DNA from: a virus
Length of the DNA stretch: 33,326 nucleotides
Strand: one strand, 5' to 3'
Virus record (IMG/VR): IMGVR_UViG_3300007760_000056
Coordinates: 1-33,326 of that record
The translations under genes were made by a program, and so were the position numbers. Positions 7,393 to 13,976 of this stretch are shown here, piece after piece (within the stretch, counting starts at the first letter, position 1; each line of letters starts with the position of its first letter). The notes beneath the pieces were generated by a model. It did no database searches, had not been told where the DNA came from, and was given only the letters and a program-made list of their open reading frames with translations.

Positions 7393-8025
7393 CTAAATGT
7401 AGAAAACACCAGACATTGTAAAGTCTGAAGTATTTGTAAACGATGCGTCAGTACACGATGCTTGAGCCACGTTATCACCGTATGCTCTTAAATGACAAGT
7501 TGTACCAGACAGATTACCTAAAAGTGAAGTATGGCTTGATCCCGGCCAATCTATAGCTGTAATACAATGCACAAGTATGGGATGTTCACCAGCCCCACTA
7601 TTTGCAGAAAAAGGCCACCCTGTCACATAGGCACTACCTGTAGAAGACCCCTTTGCACTCAAAGTAATACGAACTTGAATATGACATATCCTACCAATCT
7701 TATTATATATACCGCTTTGAGTTGTATAGGCCATCCCCGTTGAACCACCACCAAATAATAAACTTGGAGTCCAAGTCCCCTCCTCATAATCATCCAGAGT
7801 ATTAGCATCTGCACTAGCTACTTGTGTAGCAGGAAAAGCTACGTTGCCTGTATGTGCTGGCAAGCTCGTCAAACTACTCCCATCTATAGCTGGCAAAGCA
7901 CCACTCAGATTACCAGCTGGTAAATTAGTCAAAGATGCACCACTACCAGACAAAGGCCTATCAACAGTTATGTTTCCTGTGCCATCAGGTGTATCTATAT
8001 TTGTTACTTTGATAGTTGAAGCCAA
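7393..8025 (-). CDS. Short tail fibre / adhesin (210 aa)
   Basis: The N-terminus MASTIKVTNIDTPDGTGNIT is a common phage fibre start. It is followed by PLSGSGASLTNLPAGNLSG and the shared hinge ALPAIDGSSLTSLPAHTGN. Then comes a segment LDDYEEGTWTPSLLFGGG: 'LDDYEEGTWTP' is a well known joint between shaft and head in phage and prophage fibre proteins. The remaining 125 residues form a beta-rich head with GRICHIQVRITLSAKGSST and DFTMSGVFYI at the end; in related proteins this follows 'y.kiGr.v.v...' and is a compact receptor-binding tip. Its small partner gene follows after 10 bases. Confidence 0.85.
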   Translation of the reverse strand: MASTIKVTNIDTPDGTGNITVDRPLSGSGASLTNLPAGNLSGALPAIDGSSLTSLPAHTGNVAFPATQVASADANTLDDYEEGTWTPSLLFGGGSTGMAYTTQSGIYNKIGRICHIQVRITLSAKGSSTGSAYVTGWPFSANSGAGEHPILVHCITAIDWPGSSHTSLLGNLSGTTCHLRAYGDNVAQASCTDASFTNTSDFTMSGVFYI

Positions 8026-8036
8026 CTAATCTCTCC

Positions 8037-8375
8037 TTATACTATTGTCCAAGTTGAACCATTTGTTACTATTACCGAGTAATTATTTGCAACCGTAATA
8101 GGTCCTGCGGTCATTCCGTTTTCTGTTCCCACGAATGTTATATTCTCAGAAATTGTTTTAGCATTGGTACGAATAATAGAATCAGTTCCCAACGACGGTC
8201 CTCCCAATGTAACTGCATCATCTATCTTGGCAGCGGTTACTGCATCATCGGCAATCTTAACAGTTGTAATTGCATTACTAGCTATCTCTGCCGCTACTAC
8301 TGTTCCGTCCGCTATCTTCGCTGCGTTTATAGCACTATCTACTATTGCATCTCTTTCTATTCTTTGTAATGCCAT
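8037..8375 (-). CDS. Mini-fibre with AKI repeats and beta-cap (112 aa)
   Basis: Residues 1-60 are short repeats of the 'AkIaDgTVvaaeIAsnAITt' type, starting MALQRIERDAIVDSAINAAK. A spacer (LGGPSLGTDSIIRTN) leads to the end domain ISENITFVGTENGMTAGPIT and SVIVTNGSTWTIV. This 'NysigagxNgmsaGPvtvadgvsVtVpdGStWtIv' end cap is very common at the C-terminus of marine phage fibres and also ends the 198-residue protein at 12345-12941. A ribosome site (AAGGAATAAAGA) precedes the start. It is a complete but very short fibre; it may be a spike or a docking piece for other fibres. Confidence 0.8.
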   Translation of the reverse strand: MALQRIERDAIVDSAINAAKIADGTVVAAEIASNAITTVKIADDAVTAAKIDDAVTLGGPSLGTDSIIRTNAKTISENITFVGTENGMTAGPITVANNYSVIVTNGSTWTIV

Positions 8376-8397
8376 TCTTTATTCCTTTCTTTATTCC

Positions 8398-8526
8398 TTA
8401 GGAAACCTCTGCACCCATAAAAGACACACTGCTTAATGGCTCTGGCTCGATCACAATGGTTTGTTCCATTGGTATGTCAGTAGTGATTACTGCCGTAGAA
8501 CCGTTAGCAGTAATTTCTTTTTTCAT
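8398..8526 (-). CDS. Mini-ORF MKKEITANGSTAV (42 aa), possibly a mosaic
   Basis: The start overlaps the stop of the membrane protein gene by four bases (ATGA), a strong sign of translational coupling. The product reads MKKEITANGSTAVITTDIPM and then a Pro/Glu/Val-rich tail ending FMGAEVS. The segment NGSTAVITTD recurs in the 42-residue ORF at 15935-16063. The last bases (TTTCCTAAGGAATAA) equal the end of the 92-residue gene at 8841 apart from one base; read in the other frame they give QRFPKE, the ending of the fibre-paired small proteins. So the 3' end seems borrowed from such a gene. Function unknown. Confidence 0.6.
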   Translation of the reverse strand: MKKEITANGSTAVITTDIPMEQTIVIEPEPLSSVSFMGAEVS

Positions 8527-8837
8527 TTAGCCCCTCCCGTCTCAAGGTCTTCTATATCGTCCTTCATGTCTTCAACAGATTTCTGCAAATACTCAATTCG
8601 CAAGTCCTGTTTAGCGTCATCAGGTAATGCGCCAAGTTCGCCTCTAGGCCACTTAATGCGAAACTCCGTGTTCAGCGATAGAGAATCTTGCATCCTGACA
8701 ACATCTAATTGCAGTTGAGCAATCTGACCCTGCAATTTAAAGTACACCCCTGCTATGGACAGAATAATAACAACAATTCCAACTAATGTTTTCACATCCA
8801 GATTAATCTTGGATGTTTCGCTCAGATCAACGCTCAT
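8523..8837 (-). CDS. Single-pass membrane protein with coiled coil (104 aa)
   Basis: Residues 15-35 (VKTLVGIVVIILSIAGVYF) form one clear membrane segment with no signal-peptidase site. The rest is a charged helical domain (QGQIAQLQLDVVRMQDSL; then LRIEYLQKSVEDMKDDIEDL) suited to coiled-coil pairing, with a short RIKWPRGELGALPDD link between helices. The N-terminus MSVDLSETSKINLDVK is one I recall from small membrane proteins near tail or lysis genes of marine phages. A holin-like or other envelope role is possible, but one membrane segment plus a long coiled coil also fits a virion component. The preceding gene's stop supplies its ribosome site (AAGGAATAAATT). Confidence 0.75.
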   Translation of the reverse strand: MSVDLSETSKINLDVKTLVGIVVIILSIAGVYFKLQGQIAQLQLDVVRMQDSLSLNTEFRIKWPRGELGALPDDAKQDLRIEYLQKSVEDMKDDIEDLETGGAK

Positions 8838-8840
8838 AAT

Positions 8841-9119
8841 TTATTCCTTAGGATACCTCTGCTTTACAGCCAAACAATCTGCGATGTACTTGTCTATCTG
8901 TGCCTGATCCCCTTTGACTATGCCGTCAAGGTAATCCGTGGCTGGGGGGTATTCTGCTTTTCTATCTTCTTTATATTTTTCTTCTGCAACCCATTTATCG
9001 TAAGCATCACACTCGCTGTTATGTGAATCAACTTCTGCTTGTGTCATTGGTCTTATTTCTTCACCACTTGGAGTAACTACACTAACGATTGCATCTTCGT
9101 GGCCTATATTTAATCTCAT
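8841..9119 (-). CDS. Fibre-paired small protein, YPK-ending (92 aa)
   Basis: The N-terminus MRLNIGHEDAIVSVVTPSGE and the middle IRPMTQAEVDSHNSECDAYD are specific to this copy. From residue 50 the family part begins: KWVAEEKYKEDRKAEYPPAT, then DYLDGIVKGDQAQIDKYIA and the ending AVKQRYPKE. 'R(K)xEYPpxxDyLDgivkgD' is a well spread variant of the YPxIGDQLD family in phages. It follows the 229-residue fibre after 12 bases with a good AAGGAGTTAGT ribosome site. I infer a fibre helper role from the recurring pairing; no direct evidence of function is in the sequence. Confidence 0.8.
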   Translation of the reverse strand: MRLNIGHEDAIVSVVTPSGEEIRPMTQAEVDSHNSECDAYDKWVAEEKYKEDRKAEYPPATDYLDGIVKGDQAQIDKYIADCLAVKQRYPKE

Positions 9120-9131
9120 ACTAACTCCTTA

Positions 9132-9821
9132 TCATTTGTTTAGTCTATATGCGTAAATATCACCACCCTGCCATACCCCAGACCATTGTTTAAAATATAT
9201 ACCTGTGGATTCAAAACCACCTTTTCTTCCACCTGCAACGGATCTACCAAAATAATTACTACCGTGAGTATGATCCCAAACACAATCTGCTGTAACCATA
9301 TTTCGTGTGCCTCCATACCAGACCAACAAGTTACACCACAATGGAGCGGCATTAGAGGGAAAATTAGAAAGGTGCATAAAAGTATCTGAATTACTATTTG
9401 ATACAGTCCAAGATGAAGAATTACTATGCAAAACAGCATAGTTCCATTGATAACCAGATGTAGATAATGTATCACTTGCATCATAAAATTGTACGCCTAA
9501 ACCACCACCAGCATTATCCATTGACATCCCATTAAATACAAACATCCAACACGGATAGGTACTCCAACTGAAAATATTACGAAAACTACGAGCCGTTCCA
9601 GATGATGATGTAGAAACATATTCCCACGATCCAGTAGTTATTCCAGTCAAACTACTCCCGTCAATGACAGGTAAAGCACCAGTTAGCTTACTTGATGAAA
9701 GCCCTGTTATCTTTCCATCCGCTATGGATCCTGCAAGATCATCATTCAGAATACTGGAGTCAGGCAATCCCCCGGCACTAAGCCCAGTGATCGTACCACT
9801 GCCATTTATAACGATTGCCAT
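9132..9821 (-). CDS. Short tail fibre / adhesin with aromatic-rich head (229 aa)
   Basis: The start module MAIVINGSGTITGLSAGGLP is shared with the fibre at 5322-5939. A short shaft (DDLAGSIADGKITGLSSSKL) leads to the shared hinge GALPVIDGSSLTGITTGSW. The head from about residue 70 is unusually rich in Trp, Tyr, Asn and Ser: IFSWSTYPCWMFVFNGMSM, WNYAVLHSNSSSW, CNLLVWYGGTRNM, CVWDHTHGSNYFGR. Aromatic clusters of this kind suit carbohydrate binding, which is inference. It is followed after 12 bases by its own small partner gene. I do not recognise a specific head family. Confidence 0.8.
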   Translation of the reverse strand: MAIVINGSGTITGLSAGGLPDSSILNDDLAGSIADGKITGLSSSKLTGALPVIDGSSLTGITTGSWEYVSTSSSGTARSFRNIFSWSTYPCWMFVFNGMSMDNAGGGLGVQFYDASDTLSTSGYQWNYAVLHSNSSSWTVSNSNSDTFMHLSNFPSNAAPLWCNLLVWYGGTRNMVTADCVWDHTHGSNYFGRSVAGGRKGGFESTGIYFKQWSGVWQGGDIYAYRLNK

Positions 9822-10127
9822 TTAGTTAGTCTCCTTTGGGATATCTGATTTTACTTTTGCAATGTGAGCCTGATACACTTCCATCCCTTGCTCTCCGATC
9901 ATCTCGAATTGCTCGCCAGTTGTGCCATAGCCACCGTCTGCCATGTTAGCTAAACGCTTGTCTAGCCAAGTTGGTTCTGGTGCGACATATGGTTCTGGCG
10001 TATTGCCTTCGTCTATCCATTCCTGAACTGTATCGTTGTACTTAGCCCCCATTATTTGGGAAACTCCGTACTGATCGTTTACACAATAGCTTCCATCCGA
10101 TTGCATTTTTACTGTTTTAATTATCAT
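9822..10127 (-). CDS. Fibre-paired small protein, MADGGYGTTGEQ type (101 aa)
   Basis: The protein starts MIIKTVKMQSDGSYCVND and contains VQEWIDEGNTPEPYVAPEPT, then WLDKRLANMADGGYGTTGEQ, FEMIGEQGMEVYQAHI and the ending AKVKSDIPKETN. The C-terminal half is nearly identical, in DNA as well as protein, to the gene at 13656-13964; the N-terminal 35 residues differ. Its architecture (variable start, QEWxxEGNT linker, helical end with V-K-x-x-I-P-K) makes it a variant of the YPK-ending small proteins in this array. It follows the 412-residue fibre after 12 bases and abuts the next fibre start. Proposed role: fibre assembly or attachment helper (inference). Confidence 0.8.
   Translation of the reverse strand: MIIKTVKMQSDGSYCVNDQYGVSQIMGAKYNDTVQEWIDEGNTPEPYVAPEPTWLDKRLANMADGGYGTTGEQFEMIGEQGMEVYQAHIAKVKSDIPKETN
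9841..10022. repeat. About 182-base direct repeat, copy 1 (partner 13666-13847)
   Basis: By eye I count three differences between the two copies over about 182 bases. Each copy encodes the C-terminal two thirds of the fibre-paired small protein of its cassette. Upstream of the repeat, the N-terminal coding parts are clearly different, so the boundary is sharp near the QEWIDEGNT codons. Confidence 0.85.
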
Positions 10128-10139
10128 TGATTATATCCT

Positions 10140-11378
10140 CTAGTGTCTCGCATCTATTATAACTGTTCCAGCCACATTGTTGTTATTTCTCAATATTCCA
10201 CAATTTCCCGCAACCAGACCAGAGGAATGTGTTGTTACTAACCTACAATGATCTTTTCCTACAACTTCATAAACATTAGCTGATGAACAAGCAACTACAC
10301 CACCAGAGGCGTTCATAACCGAGTAATGTGATGCTGTACCACTTCCATTAGATATAGCAGGTATCACTCTTTTCGGTGAAAAGTGTAAGTTGATATATGC
10401 GGAGGTAGTAGACCTACAGAGGCCTGATGCAATATGGTCATAAGCTAAGTTTCCTCCAAACACTTGAATATAATACTCCACCTGATCTTTTACAGTAGCT
10501 ATCGGAGGTGACGTAAAGGTAGGTGCGTTAGAGCCTAATGTTAATTGAACTTGTGAGAAATACATATAGTTTGACACACTGCTTAATCCATTCACTTGAT
10601 TAGCTGTTGATTTTTCATTTGTATTCCTCCACGCACCTGCTGTCCCGTGCCAGTCTGAGCCTGCTTCAAGAACAAAAGTTATTGTCAACCCTATATCTGT
10701 ATCATCAAATAGCCAAGTACCCGAAGTATCTAACGTAAGCGTGATTGAAGCCTTCTCCCAAGTGTTTGTGGTTGTTTGAGTATATTCAGCAAGATAATGC
10801 CTGTTCCCTGCTGAATTTTGGAAATGAATACAGTATGTCCCTGTTACGGTATGGCGATGCCAGAAGCTTAACGTCACCTCTTGTCCGTGTAATGAAGAAT
10901 AATCTGTCCCTGTTATGTGATAAAAATATTCATAGTATGAAGCATTAGACGGAGAAGCATCCGCAGTTGTAACATCTAGCTCCAGAGAATATTTCGATTG
11001 GTAGCTACTCTCTGCCACCGTTGGCACGGTTGTGCTTCTATTCGCATTCCAGTTTGCCGTAGTATGCCCATTATACTCAAAGAGTGCAGAGGCATATTCT
11101 CCCGTTGCTCTGACTCGTGATGTCCCTTCAGGCCACTGCGTAAAATCTCCATCGATTATAAAATTACGTTTGTTTCCCGTAGTGATACCAGTCAAACTAC
11201 TTCCGTCAATGGCAGGGAGATTCCCAGTAAGAGCCGTAGCATCTATAGTCGTTGAGGTAAACGCACCAGCACTACTGATACTAGCCTTCTCTACCCCGTT
11301 GGCTTGGAACTTAATGTCTTTTGATGCCCCGTCAGCGTTAAGGGTCAAATGTTCCGAGGAACTTTTAATTGTTGACAT
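10140..11378 (-). CDS. Tail fibre with carbohydrate-binding-like head (412 aa)
   Basis: Residues 1-34 are the MSTIKSSSEHLTLNADG module seen again in two mini-ORFs. A hinge TALTGNLPAIDGSSLTGIT follows. From about residue 70 the protein has KRNFIIDGDFTQWPEGT, a version of the 'RNxliNGdFxxWqrGts' opening of carbohydrate-binding-like domains in phage tail proteins, continuing through YYEYFYHITGTDY, VTLSFWHRHTVTGTY and TTNTWEKASITLTLD. A further block (LGSNAPTFTSPPIATVKDQV) and a variable tip end in DARH. It is a paralogue of the fibre at 13977-15596 from the hinge onward. The start overlaps the preceding stop by one base (TAATG). Confidence 0.85.
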   Translation of the reverse strand: MSTIKSSSEHLTLNADGASKDIKFQANGVEKASISSAGAFTSTTIDATALTGNLPAIDGSSLTGITTGNKRNFIIDGDFTQWPEGTSRVRATGEYASALFEYNGHTTANWNANRSTTVPTVAESSYQSKYSLELDVTTADASPSNASYYEYFYHITGTDYSSLHGQEVTLSFWHRHTVTGTYCIHFQNSAGNRHYLAEYTQTTTNTWEKASITLTLDTSGTWLFDDTDIGLTITFVLEAGSDWHGTAGAWRNTNEKSTANQVNGLSSVSNYMYFSQVQLTLGSNAPTFTSPPIATVKDQVEYYIQVFGGNLAYDHIASGLCRSTTSAYINLHFSPKRVIPAISNGSGTASHYSVMNASGGVVACSSANVYEVVGKDHCRLVTTHSSGLVAGNCGILRNNNNVAGTVIIDARH

Positions 11379-11632
11379 TATTCAGCCCCCTTTGGGTATT
11401 TAGATTTTACTTCCGCTCTACGCCTATCAATCTCAGCTTTATCTTCAGGGTCGTAAAGGGCTACTACCAGTTCTTCTATTGTTGGATACTCTTCTTTGCG
11501 TTTGTCGTAGAAGGCTTTCAGTTCACGTTCGGGGGCTTTATCAGCCCACGCTTGTTCTTCTGCGTCACGGTGTGCTTCTTGTTCTGGTGTCCAATTTACA
11601 CGAACACCGTTTACCATACTGTGTCTAGGCAT
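11378..11632 (-). CDS. Fibre-paired small protein, YPK-ending (84 aa)
   Basis: This is an almost wholly charged, helical protein: MPRHSMVNGVRVNWTPEQEA, then HRDAEEQAWADKAPERELK and FYDKRKEEYPTIEELVVALY, ending DRRRAEVKSKYPKGAE. The KEEYPTIEELVVALYD piece corresponds to the YPDIGDQLDxLYHA signature of the 104-residue relatives, and the end matches their VKxKYPK. It follows the 229-residue fibre after 9 bases and is coupled by TAATG to the next fibre. I recall similar 'VRVxFTpEEExARDAEE' small proteins beside tail genes in several phages. A fibre-helper role is inferred from position. Confidence 0.8.
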   Translation of the reverse strand: MPRHSMVNGVRVNWTPEQEAHRDAEEQAWADKAPERELKAFYDKRKEEYPTIEELVVALYDPEDKAEIDRRRAEVKSKYPKGAE

Positions 11633-11641
11633 ATAGTCTCC

Positions 11642-12331
11642 TTATGATGTGGCTATGCCATACATCGTTATTTTCCCTGATGTTATGTTTCCAGAACTCT
11701 GTATAAAACGTACAGCGTCTACGTCCGCAATAGAATTACGCCTACCTGATCCTATTCCTATTAGATTTTTCCCAGTTTGATTTACCCAACTAGCCGTCCA
11801 AGAACACTTAGTTGTTGTAGAAGCATTTGATGGTTCGTACAAATAAACAATAGCACTCCCACTTTCACCAGAAGCATTACCCATTGACTGAGCAGAGCCT
11901 ATGATACGCATAATTGAATTCCCTACCCCAGTATAGGTGTTTTGGGCAGACCCAGCATCATCTAAACTTAAAGTCGCATAATAATAGTTTGCAGACGAAT
12001 TATCATAAGAACTACCGCCATCCGTTGATGTGAGCAAATTAAGCTCCGTTGTGTCCGTTGCTGGAACGATGTCACTCAGCACAAACGCATAAGTGCTATA
12101 TGTTGAATTAATCCCTGTAAAATCTAATGAAGAAGATGCTGACGCTGTTTGTGAAGTAATAACAGTCCAAGCACCGCCTACACCAGTCAAACTACTCCCA
12201 TCACCATCACTGTTCAGCAGAGTCCCTGTAGCATCTGGAAGTGTAATCGTGCGGTCAGTCGAGGTGTTCGGTGCTGTCACCGTCAAAACGCCTGTACCGC
12301 TAGCGTGTCCTGTAATTTTTACTTTTGACAT
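11642..12331 (-). CDS. Short tail fibre / adhesin (229 aa)
   Basis: The N-terminus MSKVKITGHASGTGVLTVTA, then NTSTDRTITLPDATGTLLNS is a very common phage tail protein start ('nTdrTitLPDatGtLl'). A shortened hinge SDGDGSSLTGVGG follows. The head (about residues 60-229) has SSSLDFTGINSTYSTYAFVL, ELNLLTSTDGGSSYDN, ANYYYATLSLDDAGSA, and the end GKITMYGIATS; a similar 'y.....t..l...n..Y.f.l.nv.PatD...L.lr.StdgG' head is widespread in phage and prophage tail fibres and probably forms a trimeric tip. Its small partner gene starts 9 bases later. Confidence 0.85.
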   Translation of the reverse strand: MSKVKITGHASGTGVLTVTAPNTSTDRTITLPDATGTLLNSDGDGSSLTGVGGAWTVITSQTASASSSLDFTGINSTYSTYAFVLSDIVPATDTTELNLLTSTDGGSSYDNSSANYYYATLSLDDAGSAQNTYTGVGNSIMRIIGSAQSMGNASGESGSAIVYLYEPSNASTTTKCSWTASWVNQTGKNLIGIGSGRRNSIADVDAVRFIQSSGNITSGKITMYGIATS

Positions 12332-12344
12332 TTATATATTGCTC

Positions 12345-12941
12345 CTATGCTATAACCCAAGTCGAGCCAGTGGGTACTGTAACTGATACTCCTGTGTCGA
12401 TTGTAACTGGGCCAGCAGTTAACGCATTATTGCCACTTGTTATTGAGTAGTTAGCACTAATCGTATGTGCGTGTTCGTATAACCCTTCGGTTGTTGAGTT
12501 GCCACTACCACTACCACCACTAATAGTGTCCCAATCAGTAGCATCCTGTGATATAAACATCACATTAGTACCGCTAGTTAATGAATAAGCGGTATTAGTA
12601 CCAGCTGCATCTATATTATCTCCAGTTGCAGGAAATACATCAGCATCATTAGCCCCATTATTAGCTATCACTACAACTTTACCAGCAGCAGCTGTAGGTA
12701 AAGTAACGGCATCGCCAGCATTAGCACAAGTAGCTATTTCATAGAAATATGTGGTAATAGGGTTATCACCTTGACTACTATTGGTATTAGCTGTATTACC
12801 TACAGAAACATCGTATGCTATCTTAGTTCCATCAATTGCATCATCAGCTATCTTAGCCGTTGTTACTGCACCATTAATTATCTTTGCTGTTGTTACGGTA
12901 TCATCACCAGGAACATCTGGTTTATATCCTATATATGACAT
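12345..12941 (-). CDS. AKI-repeat fibre with beta-cap end (198 aa)
   Basis: The start MSYIGYKPDVPGDDTVTTAK is the 'sYiGxxP' phage fibre start, running into repeats of the 'KIingAVTTAKIADDAIDGTK' type to about residue 45. The centre (TYFYEIATCANAGDAVTLPT, AGKVVVIANNGANDADVFPA, MFISQDATDWDTI) resembles a module frequent in phage structural proteins that ends in 'f....tdW.ti'. The C-terminal 50 residues (YEHAHTISANYSITSGNNAL, TAGPVTIDTGVSVTVPTG) are the same end-cap type as in the 112-residue mini-fibre. The gene follows the 110-residue protein by one base. Confidence 0.85.
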   Translation of the reverse strand: MSYIGYKPDVPGDDTVTTAKIINGAVTTAKIADDAIDGTKIAYDVSVGNTANTNSSQGDNPITTYFYEIATCANAGDAVTLPTAAAGKVVVIANNGANDADVFPATGDNIDAAGTNTAYSLTSGTNVMFISQDATDWDTISGGSGSGNSTTEGLYEHAHTISANYSITSGNNALTAGPVTIDTGVSVTVPTGSTWVIA

Positions 12942-12942
12942 T

Positions 12943-13275
12943 TTATGTAATCTCCATAATACTTAAAGCAATATCTGCACTATTGGTTGTATCACTTTGA
13001 ACTTTTAAAATATCTCCTGTTTCCATTACAACTTTTCCTGTTAATGCATTTAACGCACTGCCGGAGGGTATTGGAAGATTTTTACCAATATGAATATTAT
13101 CACCATCAGCATTTTCTAATTTTACGTCAGCAGTAATACTAGTATTTATAAGATTACTAATTGTCAAACCAATAATAATAGTAGTTGTTGAAGCAGGTAC
13201 AGTATAAACAGTTATATCTGTATTAGCCGCAGTTGCTCCACCTGTCTTTGTTACTGATTTAAATGTATTAGCCAT
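12943..13275 (-). CDS. Small beta-sandwich virion protein, paralogue 1 (110 aa)
   Basis: The protein reads MANTFKSVTKTGGATAANTD, then ITVYTVPASTTTIIIGLTIS, and ends IPSGSALNALTGKVVMETGD with ILKVQSDT and ALSIMEIT. The 'PiPxGsAlxxlxGkvvletGDixKVqSd' block is a signature of small structural proteins I recall in marine T4-like phages. It is a clear paralogue of the 108-residue protein at 15597-15923, with related start (NTFK), core and end. The two copies each precede an AKI-type fibre. An adaptor role between baseplate and fibre is possible; nothing in the sequence proves it. Confidence 0.8.
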   Translation of the reverse strand: MANTFKSVTKTGGATAANTDITVYTVPASTTTIIIGLTISNLINTSITADVKLENADGDNIHIGKNLPIPSGSALNALTGKVVMETGDILKVQSDTTNSADIALSIMEIT

Positions 13276-13281
13276 TTGTTA

Positions 13282-13608
13282 TTATCCTAATGCAATGCTT
13301 AGGGCTGCAGCTTCATCCTGTGCAATAGTCGTTGCTTGTGCTGAAGTTGTAGCGTTAACACTTGTTAATTCTCTACCCATATATATAATATATAATGATG
13401 TCCCTGTTTGTGGTGTACCTGTAAATGTAATAGTGCTACCAGTACAAGTATAACCAACACCAGGTTCTTGAATTACATTTCCATAGACTACCAAAATACT
13501 ATTTGCAGAAGCGGCATGTGTCATAGTAAATGCTGTTGTTAAACTATCAGGTGTTAAAGTTTGTTTTACAAACTCACCCCACTCTATTCCTCTTCCTATA
13601 TATGGCAT
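13282..13608 (-). CDS. Stand-alone fibre N-terminal domain (108 aa)
   Basis: Residues 1-85 (MPYIGRGIEWGEFVKQTLTP, then AFTMTHAASANSILVVYGNV, YTCTGSTITFTGTPQTGTS and LYIIYMGREL) match the pattern of the N-terminal domain of the fibre at 13977-15596 (MAYIGKAPDS, TVFTLTADVTIETDIVVAIN, NRTLTFTAGLTASDEVRVLH). This domain is normally the docking end of marine phage fibres. Here it stops after a short Ala-rich helix (SAQATTIAQDEAAALSIALG) with no shaft. Its last codons form the ribosome site for the next gene (GCATTAGGATAA). It could be a truncated fibre or a true small adaptor. Confidence 0.8.
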   Translation of the reverse strand: MPYIGRGIEWGEFVKQTLTPDSLTTAFTMTHAASANSILVVYGNVIQEPGVGYTCTGSTITFTGTPQTGTSLYIIYMGRELTSVNATTSAQATTIAQDEAAALSIALG

Positions 13609-13655
13609 TATTTATACCTTTGAAAAATATCTTTTGTCATTTGCCTTACTCTCTT

Positions 13656-13964
13656 TCATTTTGGTATATCTGATTTTACTTTTGCAATGTGAGCCTGATA
13701 CACTTCCATCCCTTGCTCTCCGATCATCTCGAATTGCTCGCCAGTTGTGCCATAGCCACCGTCTGCCATGTTAGCTAACCGCTTGTCTAGCCAAGTTGGT
13801 TCTGGTTCGACATAAGGTTCTGGCGTATTGCCTTCGTCTATCCATTCTTGGATCATTACACGATGGCGGTTGCCCATATCATCAGGAACGACAACTTGGT
13901 CAGTCGCACCGCTATTAACTATAAATGAACCGTCTATTTGTATTTTTACTGTTTTAATTTTCAC
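13656..13964 (-). CDS. Fibre-paired small protein, MADGGYGTTGEQ type, GTG start (102 aa)
   Basis: The start is GTG at 13964 with AGGAGATATAATCA as ribosome site; the sister gene at 9822-10127 has ATG at the same place. Residues 1-35 (MKIKTVKIQIDGSFIVNSGA, then TDQVVVPDDMGNRHRV) differ from the sister after the first few, whereas IQEWIDEGNTPEPYVEPEPT and everything after, to AKVKSDIPK, is nearly identical. It lacks the final three residues of the sister. It follows the 539-residue fibre after 12 bases. Because the fibres of both pairs are also paralogues, the fibre and this gene were probably duplicated together and then diversified at their variable parts. Confidence 0.8.
   Translation of the reverse strand: MKIKTVKIQIDGSFIVNSGATDQVVVPDDMGNRHRVMIQEWIDEGNTPEPYVEPEPTWLDKRLANMADGGYGTTGEQFEMIGEQGMEVYQAHIAKVKSDIPK
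13666..13847. repeat. About 182-base direct repeat, copy 2 (partner 9841-10022)
   Basis: This is the second copy of the block described at 9841-10022, with about three base differences. It lies 3825 bases away in the same orientation, so recombination between the copies would remove the four genes' worth of fibres in between. Confidence 0.85.
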
Positions 13965-13976
13965 TGATTATATCTC

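Noticed and set aside
7383-7478. Upstream extension of the 82-residue protein to an ATG at 7478
   Set aside because: The extension lies inside the preceding fibre gene and lacks a ribosome site; the ATG at 7382 has AGGAG at good spacing and begins the conserved part.
9140-9484. Minus-strand alternate frame of 114 codons
   Set aside because: It lies wholly inside the 229-residue fibre in another frame, with no ribosome site and no family resemblance.
13609-13616. TATAAATA before the gene at 13608
   Set aside because: The octamer ends next to the ATG and overlaps the ribosome site spacer (AAAGGTATAAATA), so a promoter here would start transcripts inside the gene.
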